DNA of 64,000 bases. Source: Lentzea aerocolonigenes. Lineage in GTDB: Bacteria; Actinomycetota; Actinomycetes; Mycobacteriales; Pseudonocardiaceae. How positions within the stretch are numbered: the stretch's first letter is position 1; each line of letters starts with the position of its first letter. The notes under the pieces are model-generated. The model did no database searches. It was not told the DNA's origin and saw only the letters and a program-made list of their open reading frames with translations. Below are positions 52,463 through 62,367 of the stretch, in pieces. The stretch covers positions 1 to 64,000 of the forward strand of contig NZ_JYJG01000016.1 in NCBI RefSeq assembly GCF_000955955.1. The letters run 5' to 3'. A program made the position numbers and the translations under genes.

Positions 52463-53111
52463 TGGCGATGTAGTGGCAGATCGCCGCCACCACGGTCGCC
52501 GCGTGGAAGAACTCGTGATACCCGAACACCGAAGGCCACGGATTGGGCCACCGAGTCGCGTAGAAGACCGCCCCAACGGTGTAGAGCGCCCCGCCCACCA
52601 ACAGCAACACCAGCGCGGCAACCCCGGCGTGGTGCAACAGTTCGGGCAGCACGAACACCGCGACCCAGCCGAGAGCGATGTAGATCGGCACCCCGAGCCA
52701 CCGCGGTGCATGCGGCCAGGCGAGCTTCAGCGTCACGCCCAGAACCGCGCCGATCCACACCACGGTCAGCACGACGCGCCCGGTAGAAGCGTCCATCGCC
52801 AGAAGCGCGAACGGCGTGTAGGTGCCGGCGATGAACACGAAGATCATCGAGTGGTCGAGGCGCTTCATCCACGTGCGCACTCGGTCGGACTTCCACGTCA
52901 CGCGGTGATACAGCGCGGAGACGCCGAACAAGCCCAGGACCGTCAGGCCGTAGACCGAGGTGGCCAGAGCGGCGCGTGCGGACACTGTGGACGCGGCGAG
53001 GGCGATCAGTGTCGCGCCTGTCGCCACCGAGGCTATGAAGGACCAGAGGTGCAGCCAACCACGAAGGCGCGGCCGCAGTCCGGGCTGTGGAGGAATGGTC
53101 GCAGTGGTCAC
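52440..53111 (-). CDS. hemolysin III family (PAQR-like) membrane protein
   Basis: 223 aa with seven hydrophobic segments. PAQR/HlyIII marks: [12 protein letters not shown] early, [20 protein letters not shown] in the middle and [18 protein letters not shown] near the C-terminus, which carry the conserved Ser/His/Asp zinc-type residues. The function of bacterial members is not settled. Its last codons come from the attR repeat of the integrated element, which keeps the reading frame and stop. GTG at 53111 has no clear ribosome site. Divergent from uppS, as in mycobacteria. Confidence 0.93.
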   Translation of the reverse strand: MTTATIPPQPGLRPRLRGWLHLWSFIASVATGATLIALAASTVSARAALATSVYGLTVLGLFGVSALYHRVTWKSDRVRTWMKRLDHSMIFVFIAGTYTPFALLAMDASTGRVVLTVVWIGAVLGVTLKLAWPHAPRWLGVPIYIALGWVAVFVLPELLHHAGVAALVLLLVGGALYTVGAVFYATRWPNPWPSVFGYHEFFHAATVVAAICHYIAIWLAMYS

Positions 53112-53174
53112 GAGAACTCAGGTTACGCGACCGTAGGTTTCGGACCGCGGCTCTGTGGCCAAGCTTGCACGGCG

Positions 53175-53180
53175 TACGCT
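53175..53180 (+). promoter_or_regulatory. -10 box of leaderless uppS promoter
   Basis: TACGCT, 8 nt before the GTG at 53189; the same hexamer precedes the DUF885 gene. Confidence 0.5.
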
Positions 53181-53188
53181 GTTCGGAC

Positions 53189-53968
53189 GTGGCACTCCGC
53201 ACCCGTGTGAAAGACGTCGCTATCCACTTCTACGAGTGGATTCTCCGGCGCGAGCTGAGCGGGACACAGGTGCCCAAGCACGTCGGCGTCGTCCTCGACG
53301 GCAACCGGCGGTGGGCGCGCGAGGCCGGGTTCACGGACGTCGCGCACGGGCATCGGGCCGGCGCGCGCAAGATTCTCGAGCTGCTCGAGTGGTGCGGTGA
53401 CTCCGGTGTCGAGGTCGTCACGCTCTGGATGCTGAGCACCGACAACCTCAACCGGCCCACCGAAGAGCTGGCCCCGTTGCTCGACATCATCGCCGACATC
53501 ACCGACGAGCTCGCCGAGGACGGCAAGCCGTGGAAGGTGCGGCACGTCGGCGCGATCGACATGCTGCCCCAGGAGCACGCCGAGCGGCTCACCACGGCGG
53601 CGAACAAGACCAAGGACCGCAAGGGCATTCAGGTCAACGTCGCGGTGGCGTACGGCGGCCGGCAGGAGATCGCGGACGCCGTGCGGAAGCTCCTGCAGTC
53701 GCACGCCGAGCGCGGCGGCACCATCGAGGAGCTGGCCGAGGTCCTGGACGTCGACCACATCGCCGAGCACCTCTACACGTCCGGGCAGCCGGATCCGGAC
53801 CTGATCATCCGCACGTCCGGTGAGCAGCGGCTCTCCGGGTTCATGCTGTGGCAGTCGGCGCACTCGGAGTTCTGGTTCTGCGAGGCCTACTGGCCCGGTT
53901 TCCGGCGCACCGACTTCCTGCGGGCCATGCGCGAGTACGCCAAACGGCACCGCAGGTACGGCAACTGA
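53189..53968 (+). CDS. uppS: cis-prenyl (Z-isoprenyl diphosphate) synthase
   Basis: 259 aa. Motifs HVGVVLDGNRRWAREAGF, GHRAGARKILELLEWCG, TLWMLSTDNLNRP, NVAVAYGGRQEI and RTSGEQRLSGFMLWQSAHSEFWF define the UPP synthase family. Position beside hemolysin III matches Rv1086 of M. tuberculosis, a short-chain Z-farnesyl synthase, so the product may be Z,E-FPP or a longer polyprenyl diphosphate. GTG at 53189 is chosen because TACGCT lies 8 nt upstream; longer in-frame versions overlap the divergent gene. Confidence 0.94.
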   Translation: MALRTRVKDVAIHFYEWILRRELSGTQVPKHVGVVLDGNRRWAREAGFTDVAHGHRAGARKILELLEWCGDSGVEVVTLWMLSTDNLNRPTEELAPLLDIIADITDELAEDGKPWKVRHVGAIDMLPQEHAERLTTAANKTKDRKGIQVNVAVAYGGRQEIADAVRKLLQSHAERGGTIEELAEVLDVDHIAEHLYTSGQPDPDLIIRTSGEQRLSGFMLWQSAHSEFWFCEAYWPGFRRTDFLRAMREYAKRHRRYGN

Positions 53969-53971
53969 CGA

Positions 53972-54009
53972 AAGAGGGGCGCTCACCGCGATCGGTGGGC
54001 GCCCCTCTT
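53972..54009. terminator. 17-bp hairpin terminator
   Basis: Arms AAGAGGGGCGCTCACCG / CGGTGGGCGCCCCTCTT (one G-T pair), 4-nt loop, between convergent uppS and the first chaplin-like gene. Confidence 0.85.
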
Positions 54010-54020
54010 CGAAGACGAGA

Positions 54021-54290
54021 TCAGTCCTCGTCGTCGCCCCACTCGACACCGTCTTCGATGCCGCCGGCCGCACAGGTCTCGGTGATGGAGGGCGAGTTCA
54101 CCGGAACCGCTCCACCGAACACACCGACGTTGTTGCCGCACACGCCGCCAACCAGGTTCAGGTTGTTCGCGTTGCCGACGATCAGCAGCGGCGCGTTCTC
54201 CCACTCGTGGCCCTGAACGGCCATTGCCGGGGAACCGACAGCCAGGAACGCAGCAGCCACACCGAGGGCGGCGCCAGCCTTCTTCAGCAC
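54021..54290 (-). CDS. small secreted chaplin-like protein A
   Basis: 89 aa. Signal peptide (LKKAGAALGVAAAFLAVGSPAMA), then a short mature part rich in Asn/Gly/Val with two cysteines: GGVCGNNVGVFGGAVPVNSP and TETC. The C-GN-V-V layout is like a chaplin domain (cell-surface amyloid-forming coat proteins of aerial actinomycetes), though not a textbook match; an acidic tail (EWGDDED) follows. GTG at 54290 follows GAGGAG. The paralogue lies just upstream, separated by a terminator hairpin. Confidence 0.72.
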   Translation of the reverse strand: MLKKAGAALGVAAAFLAVGSPAMAVQGHEWENAPLLIVGNANNLNLVGGVCGNNVGVFGGAVPVNSPSITETCAAGGIEDGVEWGDDED

Positions 54291-54327
54291 GATTTTCTCC
54301 TCATGAAGGTTTTAACGGGTGAAACAA

Positions 54328-54359
54328 CTCTGGGGGCGCCATGAATGACGCCCCCAGAG
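54328..54359. terminator. hairpin between the two chaplin-like genes
   Basis: Perfect 11-bp arms CTCTGGGGGCG / CGCCCCCAGAG with a 10-nt loop, 18 bp after the stop of the upstream copy. Confidence 0.8.
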
Positions 54360-54377
54360 GCAGAACTAAAAGGGAGA

Positions 54378-54641
54378 TCAGCCCTCGTCGACGATGCCGC
54401 CGGCGGCGCAGGTCTCGGTGATCGACGGCGAGTTGATCGGCACGGCACCACCGAAGACGCCGACGTTGTTGCCGCAGGCACCGATCGTGCCGTTGAGGTT
54501 GTTGCCGTTCAGGGCAACCAGCAGCGGGCCGTTCTTCCAGTGGTGTCCACCGTGGCCGTGGCCCTCGCCCGCCATGGCGGCCGGGGCGAACGCAAGGGAC
54601 AGCGCAGCTGCGGCGGCAACCGCGGCACAAACCTTCTTCAC
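54378..54641 (-). CDS. small secreted chaplin-like protein B
   Basis: 87 aa. GTG at 54641 is chosen because AAGGAG sits 6 nt upstream; the ATG at 54656 would place that ribosome site inside the gene. Signal peptide ends near PAAMA, then a His/Gly-rich stretch (GEGHGHGGHHW) and NGPLLVALNGNNLNG leading to GACGNNVGVFGGAVPINSP and TETCAAGG, nearly identical to protein A over this part. Probably exported and surface-associated. Tandem duplicate of protein A, with its own terminator. Confidence 0.72.
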   Translation of the reverse strand: MKKVCAAVAAAAALSLAFAPAAMAGEGHGHGGHHWKNGPLLVALNGNNLNGTIGACGNNVGVFGGAVPINSPSITETCAAGGIVDEG

Positions 54642-54854
54642 GTCAATCTCCTTCATGTCGGGTTATCCCCGTCATTTCCGGAGTCTTCGGGGATCTCCGG
54701 AGGGTGGGGTCTCCGGGCGGAGACGCTATCGGTGAAGATCTCGATTGGCGGCCCCCATGACCCCATTGTGTGACGCCATGATCAACAATATTCCCCGATC
54801 AGGTGGCCTTCCATTCACGATTCGGTCGCGAGTAAGCCCCTGTGGTAGAGGCCG

Positions 54855-54860
54855 TACGCT
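54855..54860 (+). promoter_or_regulatory. -10 box of leaderless promoter (DUF885 gene)
   Basis: TACGCT, 9 nt before the ATG at 54870, no ribosome site between. The rest of 54642-54854 is the upstream region of the chaplin-like genes and holds a small CCGGAG/CTCCGG hairpin at 54678-54700. Confidence 0.45.
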
Positions 54861-54869
54861 CTTCGACTC

Positions 54870-56120
54870 ATGGACGCTGACGAGCTGGTGCGCGGATATC
54901 TGGTTCTCGGGCTGCGGCTCGGGCGCCTGGTGTCCGGGTTCGTGGACTCGTACACCGGCGACCCCGCGCTGAGTCGCGCCGTCGACAACGAGCCGCGGCT
55001 CGACCCGAAGGCACTCGCGGGCCACGCCAGGCAGCTCCAAAAAGAACTCCCCGGCGCAGACCTCACGGACCAGCGCAAACAGTTCCTCCAAGCACATCTC
55101 CGTGCGCTCGAGTGCACCGCGCGCAAACTCGCCGGCGAGCGCATCACGTTCGTCGACGAGGTCGAGCAGTACTTCCAGGTCCGCATCCGGCCAGGCGACG
55201 AGGACGCGTACTCGCAGGCCCACCGCAATCTCGACGCACTGCTGCCCGGCTCAGGCTCGCTCGCCGAACGCCTCACCGCCTACCGCACTGCCGACGAGGT
55301 GCCCGCACGCAGGCTCCAGGGGGCCGTGCAGGCCATCTCCAGCGCCCTGAGGGACCGCGTGCGCCGCAAGTACGCGCTGCCCGAGCAGGAGATCGTGGAG
55401 TACCAGGTCGTCACCAACAAGCCGTGGAGCGGCTTCAACTACTACCTCGGCGGCTACCGCAGCCGGGTCGCGATCAACGCCGACCTCGGCCACCGCATGT
55501 CGAACCTGCCGCATCTGGTCGCGCACGAGTCCTATCCGGGTCACCACACCGAGCACTGCCGCAAGGACGCGGGCCTGGTCGCCAAACGAGGCCACGCCGA
55601 GCAGTCGATCTTCCTGATCAACACGCCGCAGTGCCTGATGGCCGAGGGCATGGCGGACCTCGGCCTGCACGCGGCGGTCGGACCCGGCTGGGGCGTGTGG
55701 ACGGAGCAGATCTTCCGCGACCTCGGGTTGCGAATGGACGGCGAACTGTCCGAAAAGGTGGAATCGGCGGCATCGGGCCTGCTCACGGTGCGGCAGGACG
55801 CGGCTCTGCTGCTACACGATCGGGGTGCGGATCAGGATGACGTGGTTGCGCATCTGCGCAGGTGGCTGCTAGTCCCCGACCGTCGGGCGCGGCAGATGGT
55901 TCGTTTTCTGGCGGATCCGTTGTGGCGCGCGTACACGACCACGTACGTCGAAGGAGTGCGCCTGGTGAGGGCGTGGCTGGACGTCCGGGTGCCCGGCGAG
56001 TCGCTCGACTTCCGCTATCTGAGACTTCTCGACGAGCCCCTGACCCCGAAATCACTCGAATCCCAGGTGCGGGACGGTCTGTCCTGGCTAGCGCACAACA
56101 CCCAGGAAAACAGCATCTGA
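54870..56120 (+). CDS. DUF885 family putative metallopeptidase
   Basis: 416 aa, shorter than many DUF885 members (about 550-600). The metal site is visible as HESYPGHHTEHC with a downstream EGMADLGLHAA glutamate, as in gluzincin-like peptidases of this family. No signal peptide, so cytoplasmic. Substrate unknown. ATG at 54870 lies 9 nt after a TACGCT box (leaderless). Independent gene between chaplin-like genes and the phoH2 leader. Confidence 0.85.
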   Translation: MDADELVRGYLVLGLRLGRLVSGFVDSYTGDPALSRAVDNEPRLDPKALAGHARQLQKELPGADLTDQRKQFLQAHLRALECTARKLAGERITFVDEVEQYFQVRIRPGDEDAYSQAHRNLDALLPGSGSLAERLTAYRTADEVPARRLQGAVQAISSALRDRVRRKYALPEQEIVEYQVVTNKPWSGFNYYLGGYRSRVAINADLGHRMSNLPHLVAHESYPGHHTEHCRKDAGLVAKRGHAEQSIFLINTPQCLMAEGMADLGLHAAVGPGWGVWTEQIFRDLGLRMDGELSEKVESAASGLLTVRQDAALLLHDRGADQDDVVAHLRRWLLVPDRRARQMVRFLADPLWRAYTTTYVEGVRLVRAWLDVRVPGESLDFRYLRLLDEPLTPKSLESQVRDGLSWLAHNTQENSI

Positions 56121-56414
56121 CCAGGTGAAACACGGCTACGGTCACGTTTCGGGTTGTTTTCGGGCAGATGACAAATCGGGATTCACCTGTGTGGCTTCAT
56201 GCAGACGGGGTACTTCCGCAGGTAACTTCAAAAGCGGCGGGACGCGACCACTGCGGACCGCGCAGGGAGGTCCTGATCGTGGCTGACAACGTCGCGAGGG
56301 GGCCGGCACCCGGCCCTCGTGGTCGACCCGCCTGAGAAGGCGAGACGATCAATCAGGGTTGTGCCTGGCCCAGCGAGGAGCGGATGCGGGTGCCGCGTTC
56401 GTGAGGGAGTTGCC
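56121..56414 (+). promoter_or_regulatory. long structured leader upstream of phoH2
   Basis: 294 bp without a full gene. It contains AGGGAGG followed after 8 nt by GTG at 56279 and an 18-codon frame that stops at 56335, and within that frame a strong hairpin CGAGGG-GG-CCGG / CCGGCCCTCG (56295-56319). This looks like a 5' leader with a small upstream frame; mycobacterial phoH2 also has a small upstream partner (phoAT). No known riboswitch class could be assigned. Confidence 0.45.
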
Positions 56415-57800
56415 GTGAACGCACGACGTCCCGCGAGCCGTACCTCAGGCTCATCGCGCAGTTCCTCCCCCAGGCGCAAGTCCGCCGCCCCAGCCATCAC
56501 GACATATGTGCTGGACACGTCGGTACTGCTGTCCGATCCTCTCGCCCCCACCAGGTTCGCGGAGCACGAGGTCGTGCTGCCGCTCGTGGTGATCAGCGAG
56601 TTGGAGGGCAAGCGCCACCACCCCGAACTGGGCTGGTTCGCGAGGGAAGCCCTGCGTCTGCTCGACGACCTGCGCTTGCGGCATGGTCGCCTCGATTCGC
56701 CCATCCCCATCGGGGATGTGGGAGGCACCTTGCACGTCGAGCTCAACCACTCCGACCCGGAGGTGTTGCCATCAGGTTTCCGAACGGACTCCAACGACGC
56801 CCGGATCCTCGCGTGCTCGCTCAACCTCGCTGCTGAGGGACGCGATGTCACGCTGGTGACCAAAGACATGCCGCTGCGGGTCAAGGCCGGATCGGTCGGA
56901 CTCAAGGCGGAGGAGTACCGGGCGCACGACGTCACCCTGTCAGGCTGGACGGGAATGTCCGATCTGGACGTTCCGCAGTCCCTGGTGGACAGCCTGTTCA
57001 AGGAGAACGTCGTCGACCCGACCCAGTACGAGGACCTGGAGCACATCGCGGAAATGCCCTGCCACACCGGACTCCGGTTGCTGGCGGGCACGTCGAGCGC
57101 TCTGGGCCGGGTGACCGCGGACAAGCAGATCAGGCTGGTGCGCGGAGATCGGGAGGCGTTCGGACTGCACGGAAGGTCCGCTGAGCAGCGGATCGCGCTG
57201 GACCTGCTGCTCGATTCCGAGGTCGGCATCGTCTCGCTGGGCGGACGTGCGGGCACGGGAAAGTCGGCGCTGGCGTTGTGCGCCGGCCTCGAAGCGGTGA
57301 TGGAACGCAGGCAGCACCGGAAGGTCGTGGTGTTCCGGCCGTTGTACGCGGTCGGTGGCCAGGAGCTCGGGTACCTGCCGGGTAGCGAGAACGAGAAGAT
57401 GGGCCCGTGGGCGCAGGCGGTGTTCGACACCCTCGGCGCGCTGGTGAGCCAGGCGGTGGTGGAAGAGGTGATGGACCGCGGGATGCTCGAGGTCCTGCCG
57501 CTCACCCACATCCGCGGCCGCTCGCTGCACGACTCCTTCGTGATCGTGGACGAGGCGCAGTCGTTGGAGCGCAACGTTTTGCTGACCGTGCTGTCGCGAC
57601 TGGGCAGCAACTCGCGGGTGGTGCTGACGCACGACGTGGCGCAGCGCGACAACCTGCGGGTAGGCCGGCACGACGGTGTGGCGGCGGTGATCGAGAAGCT
57701 GAAGGGCCACCCGCTCTTCGCACACGTCACGCTGACCCGCTCGGAGCGTTCGCCGATCGCGGCTCTCGTCACGGAGATGCTGGAGGACTACGCCTCATAG
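56415..57800 (+). CDS. phoH2: PhoH2: PIN-domain and PhoH ATPase fusion
   Basis: 461 aa. After a basic, Ser/Arg-rich lead (residues 1-30) comes a PIN RNase domain with acidic residues in [24 protein letters not shown] and [15 protein letters not shown], then a PhoH ATPase domain with Walker [15 protein letters not shown] and Walker [13 protein letters not shown]. Mycobacterial PhoH2 has RNA helicase and RNase activity. GTG at 56415 follows GAGGGAG at 5 nt. Followed by a 14-bp terminator. Confidence 0.94.
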   Translation: MNARRPASRTSGSSRSSSPRRKSAAPAITTYVLDTSVLLSDPLAPTRFAEHEVVLPLVVISELEGKRHHPELGWFAREALRLLDDLRLRHGRLDSPIPIGDVGGTLHVELNHSDPEVLPSGFRTDSNDARILACSLNLAAEGRDVTLVTKDMPLRVKAGSVGLKAEEYRAHDVTLSGWTGMSDLDVPQSLVDSLFKENVVDPTQYEDLEHIAEMPCHTGLRLLAGTSSALGRVTADKQIRLVRGDREAFGLHGRSAEQRIALDLLLDSEVGIVSLGGRAGTGKSALALCAGLEAVMERRQHRKVVVFRPLYAVGGQELGYLPGSENEKMGPWAQAVFDTLGALVSQAVVEEVMDRGMLEVLPLTHIRGRSLHDSFVIVDEAQSLERNVLLTVLSRLGSNSRVVLTHDVAQRDNLRVGRHDGVAAVIEKLKGHPLFAHVTLTRSERSPIAALVTEMLEDYAS

Positions 57801-57812
57801 TGTCCTGAGTGG

Positions 57813-57848
57813 AACGGCCCCGCGCAGCTTTCGTTGCGCGGGGCCGTT
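57813..57848. terminator. 14-bp hairpin terminator
   Basis: Perfect arms AACGGCCCCGCGCA / TGCGCGGGGCCGTT, 8-nt loop, between convergent phoH2 and the ABC-2 permease gene. Confidence 0.88.
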
Positions 57849-57853
57849 TCGCT

Positions 57854-58639
57854 TTAGTCCAGTGCGCGCTTCATGAAGCCGCGCAGACCGAGCCCGCCGA
57901 AGCCCGCGATCGCCACCACGAGCACCAGCAGCACGATCGGCAACGGGATGTGCGGCACGTTCGGCACCAGCTCCGCGCGCATGCCCTCGCTCACGTACGT
58001 CAGCGGGTTGAGCGCGCAGATCACCTTGAACCACAGCAGATCATCGCTGAGCGACCGCCACGGGAACTGCGAGGAGCCGGTGAACAGCAACGGCGTCAGG
58101 ATCACCGCGAACATCACGTTGACCCGGCGCGCGGGCACCGACGTGCCGATGACCATGCCGACGGAGCCACCGGCGAGACAGCCCAGGATGATCACGACCA
58201 GCGCGCCCGGAATCCCCGACCAGGCCCAGGAAACGTCGAGCATCACGAACCCGACCGGCACCATCAGCACCGCCGCGAAGAACCCGCGGATCGCGCCGAA
58301 CACGATCTTCTCCACCGCGACCAGCGGGATGGAGATCGGTGCCAGCAGCCGGTCCTCGATCTCCCGCGTCCACGAGAAGTCCAGCACCAGCGGCAGCGTC
58401 GTGTTCTGCAACGCGCCCAGGAACCCGTTCATCGCGATGATGCCCGGCAGGAGCACCTGCGCGAAGTCGTTCTGGACATAGCCGATGTCCCCCAGCACCT
58501 TCGCGAAGATGAAGAGGATGAAGAACGGCTGGATGATCACCTGCGCGAGGAAGCTCGGCAGCTCACGGCCCGTGACGAAGACGTCGCGCCACAGGATCGC
58601 CTGGAACGTGCGGAGCTGAGTCATTCTGGGTTGGCTCAC
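57854..58639 (-). CDS. ABC-2 type permease (DrrB-like)
   Basis: 261 aa with about six membrane segments; the block WTREIEDRLLAPISIPLVAVEKI and the C-terminal LNPLTYVSEGMRAEL are characteristic of DrrB/NodJ-type ABC-2 permeases. Exports drugs or lipids with the ATPase upstream. GTG at 58639 overlaps the ATPase stop (GTGA) and has GGGAG 5 nt upstream; ATG at 58624 is an alternative. A long open frame upstream is arginine-rich and inside the ATPase gene, so not coding. Confidence 0.92.
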   Translation of the reverse strand: MSQPRMTQLRTFQAILWRDVFVTGRELPSFLAQVIIQPFFILFIFAKVLGDIGYVQNDFAQVLLPGIIAMNGFLGALQNTTLPLVLDFSWTREIEDRLLAPISIPLVAVEKIVFGAIRGFFAAVLMVPVGFVMLDVSWAWSGIPGALVVIILGCLAGGSVGMVIGTSVPARRVNVMFAVILTPLLFTGSSQFPWRSLSDDLLWFKVICALNPLTYVSEGMRAELVPNVPHIPLPIVLLVLVVAIAGFGGLGLRGFMKRALD

Positions 58640-59589
58640 CGCAGCTCCCTGCCGGTCAGGTGGATGAAGACGTCTTCCAGGCTGGGCTTGCCGATCGCGA
58701 CGTCGCTGACGACGACGTCGAGGTCGCGCAACGCGTTCAGCACCGCGGGCAGCGTGACCGAGGTGTCCGCGTCGGTGTAGACGCGGAACATGCTGCCGAC
58801 CTCCTCGACCCGCTGCGCTCCGTCCACTTCGGACAGCACTTGGGTGATCTTGGCGGGCTCGTGGCCGTTCAGACCGACCGTGACGCTGACGGTGTTGCTG
58901 CCGGGCAAGCTCTTCGTCAGTTCTTCCGGCGTGTCCAGGGTGAGCAGCTTGCCGTGGTCGACGATGCCGACGCGGTCGCACAGCTTCGTGGCCTCGTCCA
59001 TGTCGTGCGTGGTCAGCACGACCGTGACGCCGTCCGCGTGCAGTGCGGCGACGCGTTCGTGGACGAAGAGCCTGGCCTGCGGGTCGAGGCCGGTGCTCGG
59101 TTCGTCCAGGAACAGCACCTTCGGGCGGTGCATCAGCGCGCGGGCGATCATCAGCCGTTGCGCCTGACCGCCGGACAACGTGTCGACGAGCGCCTTCTCG
59201 TGGTCCTTCAGGCCCATCCGCTCGAGGATGTCGTCGGCGAGCTTCTTGCGTTCCGCCGGCCCGATGCCGTGGTAGGCCGCGTGGAACAGCAGGTTCTGCT
59301 TCGCGTTGAGCGAGCGGTCGAGGTTGTTGCGCTGCGGCACGACAGCCAGCAGCTGCCGTGCGCGCTTCGAGTCGGCGACCACGTCGACGCCCTCCACGAG
59401 CGCCTGCCCCGCGGTGGGGCGGACGCGCGTGGTCAGGACGCCGACCGTGGTCGTCTTGCCGGCGCCGTTCGGGCCGAGCAGTCCGAAGACCTCACCGCGG
59501 CGGACGGTGAAGCTCAACCCGTCCACCGCTGGTTTTTGTCCGGTTTTATAGACTTTGCGGAGATCTCTTACTTCTACCGCTTCGTCCAT
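58636..59589 (-). CDS. ABC transporter ATP-binding protein (DrrA-like)
   Basis: 317 aa. Walker A GLLGPNGAGKTTTV, signature LSGGQAQRLMIARAL, Walker B VLFLDEPSTGLD and VVLTTHDMDEA, with a C-terminal accessory domain of DrrA type. It starts 3 bp after the guaB1 stop and overlaps the permease start, so guaB1 and both exporter genes are probably one transcript. Substrate unknown. Confidence 0.94.
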   Translation of the reverse strand: MDEAVEVRDLRKVYKTGQKPAVDGLSFTVRRGEVFGLLGPNGAGKTTTVGVLTTRVRPTAGQALVEGVDVVADSKRARQLLAVVPQRNNLDRSLNAKQNLLFHAAYHGIGPAERKKLADDILERMGLKDHEKALVDTLSGGQAQRLMIARALMHRPKVLFLDEPSTGLDPQARLFVHERVAALHADGVTVVLTTHDMDEATKLCDRVGIVDHGKLLTLDTPEELTKSLPGSNTVSVTVGLNGHEPAKITQVLSEVDGAQRVEEVGSMFRVYTDADTSVTLPAVLNALRDLDVVVSDVAIGKPSLEDVFIHLTGRELR

Positions 59590-59592
59590 TTC

Positions 59593-61497
<1,905 letters not shown>

Positions 61498-61501
<4 letters not shown>

Positions 61502-62280
61502 CTCGGGTTCCAGGCATATCCAGTGGTCGTGGTGACGGCCACGAACCCGAGCCGCTCCAGGATCGGCCGGCTGTCCTCGGACGCGTCGACCTGCAGGTAT
61601 TTGACGCCCCGCGCGACGGCGAGCCGGGCCCGATGCGCGATGAGCGCCCGGTAGATGCCCTTGCCGCGCCACTTCTCGAGCGTGCCGCCACCCCAGAGCC
61701 CGCCGAACTCCGTGCCCGGCACGATCTCGATCCGCGACGACGACACGACCTGCCCATCAGCCTCCGCGACCACCGCGACGACGTTCGGGTCGTCCTTCTT
61801 CTCCAGCAGACGCTCGATCAGCCAGTCGTGCCCCCGGCCGAACACTTCGGTGGCGGTCGCGGCGAGCCGGTGCACGTCCGCCTCCTCGGCGACCTCCCGC
61901 ACGACGATCCCGTCGAGCTGAACCGGCGCCGTCATCTCCTCCGCGATGCCGACGAGCACGGTTTCGCGGCCCTCCGACACGAACCCGGCCGCCTGCAACC
62001 GTTCGGGCAGGTCAGCGGGCGTGTCATGGCCCCACGTCTTCCACTCGACGCCTTGGTCCCGCGCGGTGAAGAAGTCACGCTGCCGAGCGATGAGCTCGTC
62101 CAGCTCGACACCGGTGACGCCCAGGTCGGGCGGTCCCCCGACGAACCCGCGCCGGCGGGGCCAGGACACCCGGAACACGGGGCCGTCGCGGTCAACGGTG
62201 GCGCCGGGGTCGAGGACCGTCCACTCGGCGGGGCGGGCCTGGTCGTCGAAGGCGCGCAGGAGCGCGGCAGCATCGGTCAT
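61498..62280 (-). CDS. GNAT family N-acetyltransferase
   Basis: 260 aa. The C-terminal GNAT fold is visible: VVAVVAEADGQVVSSSRIEIVPGTEFGGLWGGGTLEKWRGKGIYRALIAHRARLA region with an R-G-K-G-type acetyl-CoA loop, then LQVDASEDSRPILERLGFVAV. The N-terminal 110 residues form a less conserved extra domain. Acetylation target unknown. Its stop overlaps the next gene start. It lies 87 bp downstream of ligB, perhaps in the same transcript. Confidence 0.88.
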
Positions 62281-62367
62281 TGGTGCGACACTATTTGCCG
62301 ATTCCGGGGAGCCGCACTCGATTTTCGCCGCCGAGCACTTCGACGTGCCGGGACAGTGGTGGTCGTG

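Noticed and set aside
56121..56414. phoH2 leader considered as a c-di-AMP (ydaO) riboswitch
   Set aside because: The conserved ydaO core blocks could not be matched by eye; left as an unassigned structured leader.
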